DNA of 64,000 nt from Virgifigura sp964551315 (GTDB lineage Bacteria; Pseudomonadota; Alphaproteobacteria; Dongiales; Dongiaceae), in assembly GCA_964551315.1 (NCBI GenBank), contig CAZKCM010000015.1, positions 1 through 64,000 of the forward strand, read 5' to 3'. The notes under the pieces were generated by a model. That model searched no databases and was not told where the DNA came from. It saw only the letters and a list, made by a program, of their open reading frames with translations. The position numbers were made by a program, and so were the translations under genes. How positions within the stretch are numbered: position 1 is the stretch's first letter; every line of letters begins with the position of its first letter. Below, piece by piece: positions 51,407 to 59,283 of the stretch.

Positions 51407-52747
51407 ATGGCGATACCGTCGCACGTCAAATATCTGGTCATCGGGGCCGGCATTCATGGACTGAGCACGGCCTTTCATCTGGCACAGAACCTGCGCCGGC
51501 GGGGCCGGGGCGGTGGCGAAGACATTCTGGTTGTCGACAAGACGGGGATCGCCGCCGGTGCCTCGGGCATCGCCTGCGGGGTCGTGCGGAACAACTACTT
51601 CCAGCCGGCGATGCGGCGGCTCATGGCCCACAGCGTTTCGGTGTGGGAAAGCGATCCCGAGGCCTACAGCTACCACCCGGTCGGCTATATGCAGATCAGC
51701 CCGGAGGCGATGCATGCGGACGTCGCCCAGATCGCGAAGGAGCAGAAGGAGATCGGCTACGAGTCGGTCTTCATCGAGGGCGAGGCCGACAGTCTGAAGT
51801 ACATGAAGGGCCTGTTCGACGACTGGCAGGCGAAGGGCATCACGTCGGTCCTGCACGAGAAGAAGGGCGGCTATGCCAACAACCGGGCGTCGGTCTACGG
51901 GCTCGCGAAGAAGGCCGAGGCCGAAGGCGTCCGGATCCTCACCGGCGTCCGGGTCACCGGCTTCCGGAAGGACGCACGCGGTGCGGTCGAGGCGGTCCAA
52001 ACCGATCGCGGGACGATCGCCTGCGACGAAGTCATCGTCGGCGTCGGTCCCTGGGTCAAACAGATCTGGGACATGCTGGAGCTTCCGAAGGCGATCGAGA
52101 TCAAGGGGCCCGACGGAACGATTCACAAGGACGTGCCGATGTGGGTGTACTGGAGCCTGCAGGAAGGCACGCTCGGTGTCGATCCGAAGCTGCAGCGGAC
52201 CAACGACGGCGGGATGCCGCCGGTGATCCACGTCGACACCGACGCGACGCTTTACTCGGACGTCGACGGGTCGGTGATCACCGACCGGATGTGGGGCATC
52301 TACTACAAGCCTGACTTCAACTTCGGCGGCGTCCAAGGCGGCGCCATGCCCTACAAGATCGAGACCGATCCCGACCACGTGGCGGTCGATCCTTATGGCC
52401 CGGAATCGCCGGACTTCGTCGTCGGCGATGACTTCGCCCACATGTGGTGCTCGGCCCTGGCGCACTGCCAGAAGCGGTTCGAGGGCAAGATCGGGCTCTA
52501 CAAGAAGGAGCCGTCGGGCGGCATCGGCTGCTTCACGGCCGACAGCTTCCCGGTCTTCGACCGGTTTTGCGAGAACGTCTACGTCATCGCCGATTCCAAC
52601 CACGGCTACAAGATGATCGGCGTCGGCCAGTTGGTTGCCGACGACATCGTCGGCGCCGGCGACGAGCTGCTGCGGCCGTTCCGCTTCTCGCGCTTCGCCG
52701 AAGGCAAGCTCCACCCGACCTCCAACAGCCCGTTTCCCTGGAGCTGA
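51407..52747 (+). CDS. FAD-dependent amine oxidoreductase (DadA/sarcosine oxidase beta-like)
   Basis: A 446-residue flavoprotein. The dinucleotide-binding start YLVIGAGIHGLSTAFHLAQN (residues 8-27) is followed by ASGIACGVVRNNYFQPAMRR, where TSOX-beta-type enzymes hold the flavin, and ends with the FAD-closing segment NVYVIADSNHGYKMIGVGQL. It is single-chain with no partner subunits beside it. GCAAGGGACC precedes the ATG at 51407. Heading the cluster with glutamine synthetase and mgsABC, and divergent from GntR, it probably oxidises an N-methyl or amine intermediate, but it is not part of the mgd dehydrogenase, whose genes lie 9 kb away. Substrate unknown. Confidence 0.85.
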   Translation: MAIPSHVKYLVIGAGIHGLSTAFHLAQNLRRRGRGGGEDILVVDKTGIAAGASGIACGVVRNNYFQPAMRRLMAHSVSVWESDPEAYSYHPVGYMQISPEAMHADVAQIAKEQKEIGYESVFIEGEADSLKYMKGLFDDWQAKGITSVLHEKKGGYANNRASVYGLAKKAEAEGVRILTGVRVTGFRKDARGAVEAVQTDRGTIACDEVIVGVGPWVKQIWDMLELPKAIEIKGPDGTIHKDVPMWVYWSLQEGTLGVDPKLQRTNDGGMPPVIHVDTDATLYSDVDGSVITDRMWGIYYKPDFNFGGVQGGAMPYKIETDPDHVAVDPYGPESPDFVVGDDFAHMWCSALAHCQKRFEGKIGLYKKEPSGGIGCFTADSFPVFDRFCENVYVIADSNHGYKMIGVGQLVADDIVGAGDELLRPFRFSRFAEGKLHPTSNSPFPWS

Positions 52748-52787
52748 GCACGGAGGCCGCACGGACCGATACGATAGGCGCTCGCAA

Positions 52788-52808
52788 CAATTGGTCGAAA
52801 ATTGGTTT
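52788..52808. promoter_or_regulatory. Second copy of the AAAATTGGTTT motif
   Basis: ACAATTGGTCGAAAATTGGTT occupies about 52788-52808, giving two half-sites 10 bp apart in the same direction. AAAATTGGTTT at 52798-52808 is identical to the motif at 51284-51294 in the gntR promoter. It lies about 130 bp upstream of the glutamine synthetase gene. Confidence 0.45.
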
Positions 52809-52940
52809 ACGCATCAGCTCTTGGGGGGACGGGGACACTAAGCGGCGCAATCGCTTCCGAATCCGTTCGTGGACGAAAGGTCGCCGGGAGGTGTCGCCAA
52901 AACAATCATCGTCAAGACTTTCACAGGGAGAAGAAAACCG

Positions 52941-54413
52941 ATGACCGATTTGGAGGCTTTCGTAAGCGCGCCGGGTCGCGACGAGCTCGTCAAGCAGGTC
53001 CGGGAGAAAATTAACGAGCTGGGCGTCACCTACATCTACTTCCAGTTCATCTCCGCGACCGGCCGCATCATGGGCAAGGGCGCCCCGGCCGACCACTGGG
53101 AGCGGTTCGCGGAGAAGGGCTTCCAGCTCGTCTACGGGTCGACCGCGAATCTCTTCATCGACCGCCACAACCGCTACATCGGCTATGGCCCGGAGGCCTG
53201 GGAGCTCGTCGGCATCCCCGAGCCGGAGACCTTCGTGCAGCTTCCCTGGGACAAGCGGATGGCGCGCGTCTTCTGCACCCTGTTCCGGGGGCGCGAGCAC
53301 CCCGAGGACCCCGGGGCGTTCCTGACGGCCGACTGCCGCGGCAACCTCCGCCGGATCCACGACGAGTTCCAGAAGAAGCACGGCGGGCTGCATCTGCGCG
53401 CCGGCACCGAGCCGGAGATGATGTGGCTGAAGCGGGGCGAGGACGGCAAGCCGGCGGGCGGGTTCAGCAAGCCGTTCTGCTACCACATCGACCAGTTCGA
53501 ATCGCTGCGCCCCGCCTTCATGAAGGTGATCGAGTACGCCCGCGCCATGGGGCTCGACATCATCCAGGGGGACCACGAGGACGCGCCGGGCCAGCTCGAG
53601 CTGAACTTCACCTTCGACGAGGTTCTGCGCAACGCGGACCGGCTGACGACCTACCGGCAGATCTGCGCCCAGGTGGCGCGCGAGAACAACCTCATCGCCT
53701 GCTTCATGTCCAAGCCGTTCATGCACGTCTCGGCGTCCGCCTGCCACACCAACATCTCCCTTTGGCGGGGCGGCGAGAACGCGGTCAAGGCGCTCGGGAA
53801 CGATCCGCTGCCGGGGATGGCGGGGCCCTTCACCTACGTCGAGGGCGGCGAGAACACCTTCATGCCCGACACGGACAATCCGCGGTTGCCGGGGACAATC
53901 GGCCTTTACGCCCTGGGCGGGCTGCTTGAGCATCAGCGCGGCCTCACCGCGCTCGGCTGCTCGACGGTCAATTCCTATCGCCGGCTGCTTGACACCGGGT
54001 TCTGGGCGCCGGTCTACGCCAGCTGGGGCTATCAGAACCGGACGACGGCCATCCGCAACTCGGCGCCCGGGCGGTTCGAGTACAAGACGGTCGACTCCTC
54101 GCACAATCCGTATCTGCTCAGCGCGGGCCTGCTGAAGGCGATGGACGACGGGATCACCCGCAGGCTCGACCCCGGGCCGGCGGAGCAGCGCAACATCTAC
54201 GACGTCATGGAGGAAGTCAAAGAGAAGTACACCAAGCTTCCGGTTTCGCTGGGCGAAGCGCTGGACGCGCTGGACGAGGACGAAATCGTCCGGTCCGCGC
54301 TGCCGGGCGAAATGTACACGGTCTTCATGCATTACAAGCGAGACGAGTGGGAGAAGTTCCTGTCCACCGTGACCGAGTGGGACATGGAGATGTATCTCGA
54401 CTGCCTGCCCTGA
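52941..54413 (+). CDS. glnT: Glutamine synthetase, GlnT / gamma-glutamylmethylamide synthetase type
   Basis: A 490-residue member of the glutamine synthetase superfamily. Metal/glutamate-binding motifs are visible in GGLHLRAGTEPEMMWLKRGE (first Glu), GDHEDAPGQLELNFTFDEVL and VSASACHTNISLWRGGE; WAPVYASWGYQNRTTAIRNS and GRFEYKTVDSSHNPYLLSAG form the ATP/product side. The end, TEWDMEMYLDC, resembles rhizobial GlnT. GlnT-class proteins include gamma-glutamylmethylamide synthetase (GMAS), which joins methylamine and glutamate. At 490 residues it is longer than typical GlnT/GMAS (~440). Ribosome site GGGAGAAG precedes the ATG. Directly followed by mgsABC, which supports a GMAS role; plain glutamine synthesis is the alternative. 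Confidence 0.85.
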   Translation: MTDLEAFVSAPGRDELVKQVREKINELGVTYIYFQFISATGRIMGKGAPADHWERFAEKGFQLVYGSTANLFIDRHNRYIGYGPEAWELVGIPEPETFVQLPWDKRMARVFCTLFRGREHPEDPGAFLTADCRGNLRRIHDEFQKKHGGLHLRAGTEPEMMWLKRGEDGKPAGGFSKPFCYHIDQFESLRPAFMKVIEYARAMGLDIIQGDHEDAPGQLELNFTFDEVLRNADRLTTYRQICAQVARENNLIACFMSKPFMHVSASACHTNISLWRGGENAVKALGNDPLPGMAGPFTYVEGGENTFMPDTDNPRLPGTIGLYALGGLLEHQRGLTALGCSTVNSYRRLLDTGFWAPVYASWGYQNRTTAIRNSAPGRFEYKTVDSSHNPYLLSAGLLKAMDDGITRRLDPGPAEQRNIYDVMEEVKEKYTKLPVSLGEALDALDEDEIVRSALPGEMYTVFMHYKRDEWEKFLSTVTEWDMEMYLDCLP

Positions 54414-54444
54414 GCAGGCCCCGTCGACCAGAAGGAGAGACGCT

Positions 54445-55386
54445 ATGTGCGGAATTGCCGGGCTGATACATCGGGGCAAGGCCGGCGACATCGGCCGGGA
54501 GATGACCTCGATGCTGTTGTCCCTCAAGCACCGGGGGCCCGATTCGACCGGCTTCGCGCTCTACGGCACGCCGAAGGGCGACGAGCTGGTGCTGCGGTTC
54601 AAGGTGGCCGAGCAGGAGGACATGCGGAAGGGCTTCCGCATCCACCAGGAGGTCAAGGATCGCAAGGCGGAGGTGGACCGGCGGCTGGCCGAGCTCGGAG
54701 CCAGGATCCTCGAGCAGGAGGCGGCGACGGAATACGCCTTCCGCTACCGGATCGCCTACGGCGGCGACCGGCGCAAGCTGGCCGACTACGTCGAAGACGT
54801 GGACGGGGCGGAGATCCTGTCGCTCGGCCATGGGCTGGAGCTGATCAAGGATCTCGGCGACGCGACGCGGGTGGCCGATCAGTACGGCCTGTCGGGGTTC
54901 GTCGGCACGCACGCCATCGGCCACACCCGCATGGCGACGGAGTCGGACGTCGACATTCGCTCGGCCCACCCCTACTGGGCCTATCCGTTCGCCGACGTGT
55001 CGGTGGTCCACAACGGGCAGCTCACGAACTACTGGGGCAAGCGGCGCGAGCTCGAGCGCCGCGGCCATCGGTTCATGTCGAACTGCGACTCGGAGCTCAT
55101 CGCCGTCTACCTCGCCGACAAGATGGAGCAGGGGGCGACGCTCGAGGACGCCATGCGGGACTCGATCGGCGAACTCGACGGCGTCTTCACCTATCTTGTC
55201 GCCACCGCCGACAGCCTGGGGATGGCCAAGGACACGATGGCGGCCAAGCCGATGGTGCTCTACGAGAGCGACGATTTCATCGGCCTCGCCTCGGAAGAGG
55301 TGGCGATCCGCAGCGTATTCCCCCACGAGATCGACACCTTCGATCCCTACGAAGGCGAGGTCCGCGTTTGGAAGAGCCAGGCATGA
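54445..55386 (+). CDS. mgsA: N-methylglutamate synthase subunit A (class II glutamine amidotransferase)
   Basis: A 313-residue protein starting MCGIAGLIHRG, so Cys2 becomes the N-terminal nucleophile of a class II (GlnF-type) amidotransferase. Also visible are HTRMATESDVDIRSAHPYWA (substrate-Arg region), HNGQLTNYWGKRRELERRGH and NCDSELIAVYLADKM. In N-methylglutamate synthase this subunit resembles the amidotransferase domain of GltB. AGAAGGAGAG precedes the ATG. The stop overlaps the next ATG (ATGA), coupling it with mgsB. An insertion of charged helices (MRKGFRIHQEVKDRKAEVDR) separates the N-terminal and central motifs. GlxB of rhizobia is the same family. Confidence 0.88.
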   Translation: MCGIAGLIHRGKAGDIGREMTSMLLSLKHRGPDSTGFALYGTPKGDELVLRFKVAEQEDMRKGFRIHQEVKDRKAEVDRRLAELGARILEQEAATEYAFRYRIAYGGDRRKLADYVEDVDGAEILSLGHGLELIKDLGDATRVADQYGLSGFVGTHAIGHTRMATESDVDIRSAHPYWAYPFADVSVVHNGQLTNYWGKRRELERRGHRFMSNCDSELIAVYLADKMEQGATLEDAMRDSIGELDGVFTYLVATADSLGMAKDTMAAKPMVLYESDDFIGLASEEVAIRSVFPHEIDTFDPYEGEVRVWKSQA

Positions 55387-56216
55387 AACAGCACATTTCT
55401 CATGAAATGGGGATGCACACCGAGCAGCTCGCCGGTCGCACCCAGCAGCGCTTCTTCTCGCCCGAGGAGGAGGAGAACTTCTTCTACCCCGGGTCGTACG
55501 AGGTCGACTTCAACAAGCGCGCCGAATTCGACGCCGGCCCGCTCACCGCGACCCAGATCAACCTGAAGCTCCGCGAGCTGATGAGCGAGGGCTACGGCAC
55601 GATCGTGATGAAGAATCCGGGCGCCAAGCACGGCGTCGCGGTCGGCATCCTGAACCGCCTGCAGCTCTACATCGAGGGCAGCCTGGGCTACTTCGGCTGC
55701 GGCCTGATCGACGGGCCCAACGTCCGGATCAAGGGGCGGGTCGGCTGGTCCTGCGCCGAGAACATGATGGCGGGGACCGTGGTCGTCGAGAAGAACGCCG
55801 GCTCGACCTTCGGCGCGGCCCTGCGCGGCGGCGATCTCGTCTGCATGGGCGACGTCGGCGCCCGCACCGGCATCGACATGAAGGGCGGAACCATCATCGT
55901 CGGCGGCCGGACCGGGGCGTTCTCCGGCTTCATGATGCAGCGCGGGCGCATGATCATCCTCGGCGACGCCGGGATCAACCTCGGCGATTCCATGTACGAC
56001 GGCACGATCTATGTCGGCGGCAAGATCGCCGGCCTCGGCGTCGACGCGGTCCCCGGCGAGATGACCGATCTCGACGTCGCCTGGCTCAAGCGCAAGCTGC
56101 GCCTCTACGGCCTCGAGGCCCCGAACGGCGTCGAGAACATGACGAAGATCGTCGCCGGCAAGCAGCTGTGGAACTACGACAATCTCGAGCCCGCCGAGAA
56201 GAAGATCGTGCTCTGA
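55383..56216 (+). CDS. mgsB: N-methylglutamate synthase subunit B (GXGXG domain)
   Basis: A 277-residue protein whose C-terminal two thirds is a right-handed beta-helix of the GltB GXGXG type: KNPGAKHGVAVGILNRLQLY, SLGYFGCGLIDGPNVRIKGR, AGSTFGAALRGGDLVCMGDV, GARTGIDMKGGTIIVGGRTG and YDGTIYVGGKIAGLGV show the repeated G-x-G turns. The N-terminal ~70 residues (HEMGMHTEQLAGRTQQRFFS, EEEENFFYPGSYEV) are an extension absent from the GltB domain. It has no cofactor motif and is thought to be structural, bridging amidotransferase and synthase subunits. GlxC of rhizobia is homologous. Confidence 0.88.
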   Translation: MKQHISHEMGMHTEQLAGRTQQRFFSPEEEENFFYPGSYEVDFNKRAEFDAGPLTATQINLKLRELMSEGYGTIVMKNPGAKHGVAVGILNRLQLYIEGSLGYFGCGLIDGPNVRIKGRVGWSCAENMMAGTVVVEKNAGSTFGAALRGGDLVCMGDVGARTGIDMKGGTIIVGGRTGAFSGFMMQRGRMIILGDAGINLGDSMYDGTIYVGGKIAGLGVDAVPGEMTDLDVAWLKRKLRLYGLEAPNGVENMTKIVAGKQLWNYDNLEPAEKKIVL

Positions 56217-56242
56217 GGCTCGCAGGAAAGGAACGGACAGTC

Positions 56243-57622
56243 ATGGCGAAAGAAAAGAAGGCCCCCGCGCCGGAGCCCGTGGCCAAGAAGCCGAAACGCA
56301 ACACCAGCCTGCTCGGCCGGAGCTTCATCTTCCAGCGCGAGGTCATCGACGACATCCACATCAAGGCCGAGCTCGGCCGCTACCGGATGCGCGGCTTCTC
56401 GCTCTTCAAGAAGATCCCGACCTGGGACGACCTCACCTTTTTGCCGGGCACGCTGACCCGCTTCGTCATCGAAGGCTACCGCGAGAAGTGCCTGACGAAG
56501 ACCGTCATCGGCCCCAGGGCGAAGCGGCCGCTCGAGCTCGACATTCCGATCTACATCACCGGCATGAGCTTCGGGGCGCTGAGCTACGAGGCGAAGATCG
56601 CGCTGGCGCGCGGCGCCACGATGGCGGGCACCGCGACCTGCTCGGGCGAGGGCGGCATGATCCCCGACGAGCGGCGCTTCTCGTCGAAGTGGTTCTATCA
56701 GTGCATTCAGTCGCGTTACGGCTTCAACCCGCATCACCTGCAGCTCGCCGACGGCGTCGAGTTCTTCATCGGCCAGGGCTGCAAGGTGGGGCTCGGCGGG
56801 CATCTGATGGGCCAGAAGGTGACCGACCAGGTGGCCGAAATGCGATCGCTGCCGGCCGGCATCGACCAGCGCTCGCCGGCCCGGCACCCGGACTGGCTCG
56901 GCCCGGACGACCTCGCCCTCAAGATCAACGAGATCCGCGAGGCGACGAACTGGGAGGTGCCGATCCAGCTCAAGCTGGGGGCGGCGCGCGTCTACGACGA
57001 CGTCCGCATGGCGGCGAAGACCGATCCGGACAGCATCTACATCGACGGCATGGAGGGCAGCACGGGGGCGGGCCCGCACCTGGCCACCGAGGAAACCGGC
57101 GTGCCCGGCATCGCGGCGATTCGCCAGGCGCGCAAGGCGCTCGACGACGTCGGCAAGTCGGGCGAGATCTCGCTCGTCTACGCCGGCGGGATCCGCAACG
57201 GCGCCGACGTGGCGAAGGCCCTGGCGCTCGGCGCCGACGCGGTCGCCATCGGCCACTCGGCGCTGATGGCGCTCAACTGCAACAAGGACATCCCCGAGGC
57301 GGACTACGAGGCGGAGGTCGGCGTCGAGGCCGGCGACTGCTACCATTGCCACACCGGGCGGTGCCCGGTCGGGGTGGCGACGCAGGATCCGGAGCTGCGC
57401 CGGCGGCTCGATCCCGACGAGGCGGCGGAGCGCGTCTACAACTTCCTGCATTGCCTCACCATCGAATGCCAGATGATGGCGCGGGCCTGCGGCAAGACCA
57501 ACGTGCACTCGCTCGAGCCCGAGGACCTCGCCGCCCTGACGATGGAGGCCTCGGCGCTCGCCATGGTCCCGCTGGCCGGCTCGCAGTACACGGTCGGCCG
57601 ACCCGATATGCATCGTTACTAG
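56243..57622 (+). CDS. mgsC: N-methylglutamate synthase subunit C (FMN-binding glutamate synthase domain)
   Basis: A 459-residue TIM-barrel flavoprotein homologous to the FMN-binding synthase domain of GltB. Seen: PIYITGMSFGALSYEAKIAL, CSGEGGMIPDERRFSSKW, VPIQLKLGAARVYDDVRMAA, IYIDGMEGSTGAGPHLATEE (substrate/FMN loop), LVYAGGIRNGADVAKALALG and the iron-sulfur cysteines in CYHCHTGRCPVGVATQDPEL. It makes N-methylglutamate from methylamine and glutamate (or gamma-glutamylmethylamide) with the other subunits. Start at 56243 after GGAAAGGAACGGACAG. GlxD of rhizobia is the same family. Last recognised synthase gene of the operon; an unknown protein follows 11 bp later. Confidence 0.9.
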   Translation: MAKEKKAPAPEPVAKKPKRNTSLLGRSFIFQREVIDDIHIKAELGRYRMRGFSLFKKIPTWDDLTFLPGTLTRFVIEGYREKCLTKTVIGPRAKRPLELDIPIYITGMSFGALSYEAKIALARGATMAGTATCSGEGGMIPDERRFSSKWFYQCIQSRYGFNPHHLQLADGVEFFIGQGCKVGLGGHLMGQKVTDQVAEMRSLPAGIDQRSPARHPDWLGPDDLALKINEIREATNWEVPIQLKLGAARVYDDVRMAAKTDPDSIYIDGMEGSTGAGPHLATEETGVPGIAAIRQARKALDDVGKSGEISLVYAGGIRNGADVAKALALGADAVAIGHSALMALNCNKDIPEADYEAEVGVEAGDCYHCHTGRCPVGVATQDPELRRRLDPDEAAERVYNFLHCLTIECQMMARACGKTNVHSLEPEDLAALTMEASALAMVPLAGSQYTVGRPDMHRY

Positions 57623-57633
57623 GAGGGCGTCTC

Positions 57634-58053
57634 ATGGCAATGAACAAGGCTGCGCCAACCCAGCCGAAGCCCGTCGCGGACATCGATCACCACATCAAAT
57701 CCGATGGCCTCGACACGGAGCGCGAGAAGGAGATCGGGCAGCACATCGGCTATCGCTACGACGTCAACCTGGTGCCCGATTACGATCGCCTCACGCCCTT
57801 TCTGAAGAAGTACATCGAGCTGATGGGGTGGGAGGACCTCAACTGGCTCGAGGACGTCCACCTGGGCTACGAGGAGGGCCGCGCGGCGGTGTTCGACCGG
57901 AACATCAACGGTTGGGTAACGGTACCGGACGACATGGAGCTGCCCGACAACCAGCAGGATCGCGACATGCTGGCGCGGGAACTGCTGATCAAGTTCCAGA
58001 TGTCCAAGCGCCACCCGCTGGTGGAGCTCAAGAAGGCCTACAAGAAGTTTTGA
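57634..58053 (+). CDS. Uncharacterised protein encoded with N-methylglutamate synthase
   Basis: A 139-residue soluble, charged protein with no cysteine, signal peptide or membrane span. AGGAGGGCG gives one of the best ribosome sites in the window, 11 bp after mgsC, so it is surely translated and probably in the mgs operon. The sequence mixes acidic and aromatic residues (IGYRYDVNLVPDYDRLTPFL, KKYIELMGWEDLNWLEDVHL, GYEEGRAAVFDRNINGWVTV) and ends in a basic stretch (HPLVELKKAYKKF). I do not recognise a family. Its position suggests an accessory or regulatory subunit of the synthase. It is followed by a strong terminator. Confidence 0.8.
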   Translation: MAMNKAAPTQPKPVADIDHHIKSDGLDTEREKEIGQHIGYRYDVNLVPDYDRLTPFLKKYIELMGWEDLNWLEDVHLGYEEGRAAVFDRNINGWVTVPDDMELPDNQQDRDMLARELLIKFQMSKRHPLVELKKAYKKF

Positions 58054-58060
58054 GCGGCGG

Positions 58061-58092
58061 TGAACGGGCGGGTCAAAGGATCCGCCCGTTCA
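58061..58092. terminator. Rho-independent terminator after the mgs operon
   Basis: TGAACGGGCGG (58061-58071) pairs with CCGCCCGTTCA (58082-58092), extended inward by G-T, T-A and C-G pairs to an AAAG tetraloop, giving a 14-bp stem followed by TTCTTG. It ends 24 bp before the convergent gene's stop, so it may serve both directions. Confidence 0.8.
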
Positions 58093-58116
58093 TTCTTGAA
58101 TAAGGAGTTTGGCTGT

Positions 58117-58710
58117 TTAGTCGGTCACGAAGCTCGATGCGCGCGGCCAGTCTGGCGCGAAGGCCAGAACCCGGATCCCGGCGGGGATGTTCGGATTATA
58201 GAGACGGTTGTGCCAATAGGTGGCTTGATAGAATTGATCGTTCTCGACCAGTTCGTCGATCGCGCAGGGTATCCTGTAGCCTTTACTGAACTGTGAGAAT
58301 TCGAGAACGCATCGGCCTTCGGTGAGAAGGCGGTCGACCAGCGGCAGTCCGGGCCCGAAGAGCGCCGTCATGACGTCGCTGAACTCGCGGGGCCGCTGAA
58401 AGTAGTTGGAGGCCAGGATCTGCAACGCCTTGTCGTAACGCTCGATCGGGTCGTGGGTCTTCAAGACCTCGTAGCGGAACCGCCGGGTGCTGTTCTCCGG
58501 ATCCCGAGGCACGATCAGAACCGTGATGGCGGAGGCGATCTCTTCGCCGCCCTGGGTCGTGACCCGCGGCCGCATCCCGGAGGTCGGGCGGCCGGCGTAG
58601 TCGCGCACCGCGAGCTGACGCAGCCGGCACTGCCAGCCGATGAACTCGTCCCGCAACGCGGCCGCAGCCGGTTCGAGCAAGATCACCTTGTCAGGCGTAT
58701 CGTCGGTCAT
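58117..58710 (-). CDS. Conserved-looking hypothetical protein
   Basis: A 197-residue protein with balanced composition and normal codon use. It starts MTDDTPDKVILLEPAAAALR and contains FIGWQCRLRQLAVRDYAGRP, VTTQGGEEIASAITVLIVPR, RYEVLKTHDPIERYDKALQI and CAIDELVENDQFYQATYWHN. There is no signal peptide or membrane span. AAGGAGCGCCGACG precedes the ATG at 58710. I do not recognise a family. It faces the mgs operon across a shared terminator and diverges from the ammonium transporter, with an assembly gap in the promoter region between them. Confidence 0.75.
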   Translation of the reverse strand: MTDDTPDKVILLEPAAAALRDEFIGWQCRLRQLAVRDYAGRPTSGMRPRVTTQGGEEIASAITVLIVPRDPENSTRRFRYEVLKTHDPIERYDKALQILASNYFQRPREFSDVMTALFGPGLPLVDRLLTEGRCVLEFSQFSKGYRIPCAIDELVENDQFYQATYWHNRLYNPNIPAGIRVLAFAPDWPRASSFVTD

Positions 58711-58931
58711 CGTCGGCGCTCCTTTATCGACCGTCTGAATGACGCATCTTGTGGGAACTTTAGCCATATTGGAGCCTGGACGAAAGTTACCGTCCGTTCT
58801 TCGGACGGTTTCTCATCTTTATCTTTTTGCCCGCTTCGCCTATCATTCAAAAACCGTTCCTGGGGGGAATCTGGAATGGAGCGGGACCAAAAACAAGTGT
58901 CGACGGCACCGCAGACGAGGAGACTCTGTCG

Positions 58932-59031
58932 NNNNNNNNNNNNNNNNNNNNNNNNNNNNNNNNNNNNNNNNNNNNNNNNNNNNNNNNNNNNNNNNNNNNN
59001 NNNNNNNNNNNNNNNNNNNNNNNNNNNNNNN
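58932..59031. other. Assembly gap (100 N) in the amt upstream region
   Basis: Exactly 100 undetermined bases. GAGACTCTGTCG stands at both ends (58920-58931 and 59032-59043), the same pattern as the first gap. It lies in the 573-bp region 58711-59283 that separates the hypothetical gene from amt; I see no gene in that region. The amt promoter may be partly missing. Confidence 0.95.
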
Positions 59032-59283
59032 GAGACTCTGTCGGCATCGCCCTCCGATCGTCCCGGCGGCGTGGACTGCGGCAGCGAACGATATGCGGCC
59101 GCAGCCCGCGATGCCGCCGGATCGTCTCAACTCCAGCAGTCGGGGCGCTAGCCACCGCGGGAAGGAGGCCCGGCACTGAAGGACTGAATCGCAACAAAGG
59201 CTGAACCGGTCCGGCTTTGGCGGCTGCGCTGTGCCCGCTGCCGGCCCAACTATAACCAAGTCCTTAAAAAAATGGGGGACGGA

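Noticed and set aside
52869..52940. Upstream start of the glutamine synthetase
   Set aside because: The added residues are not family-like and the ATG at 52941 has GGGAGAAG in front.
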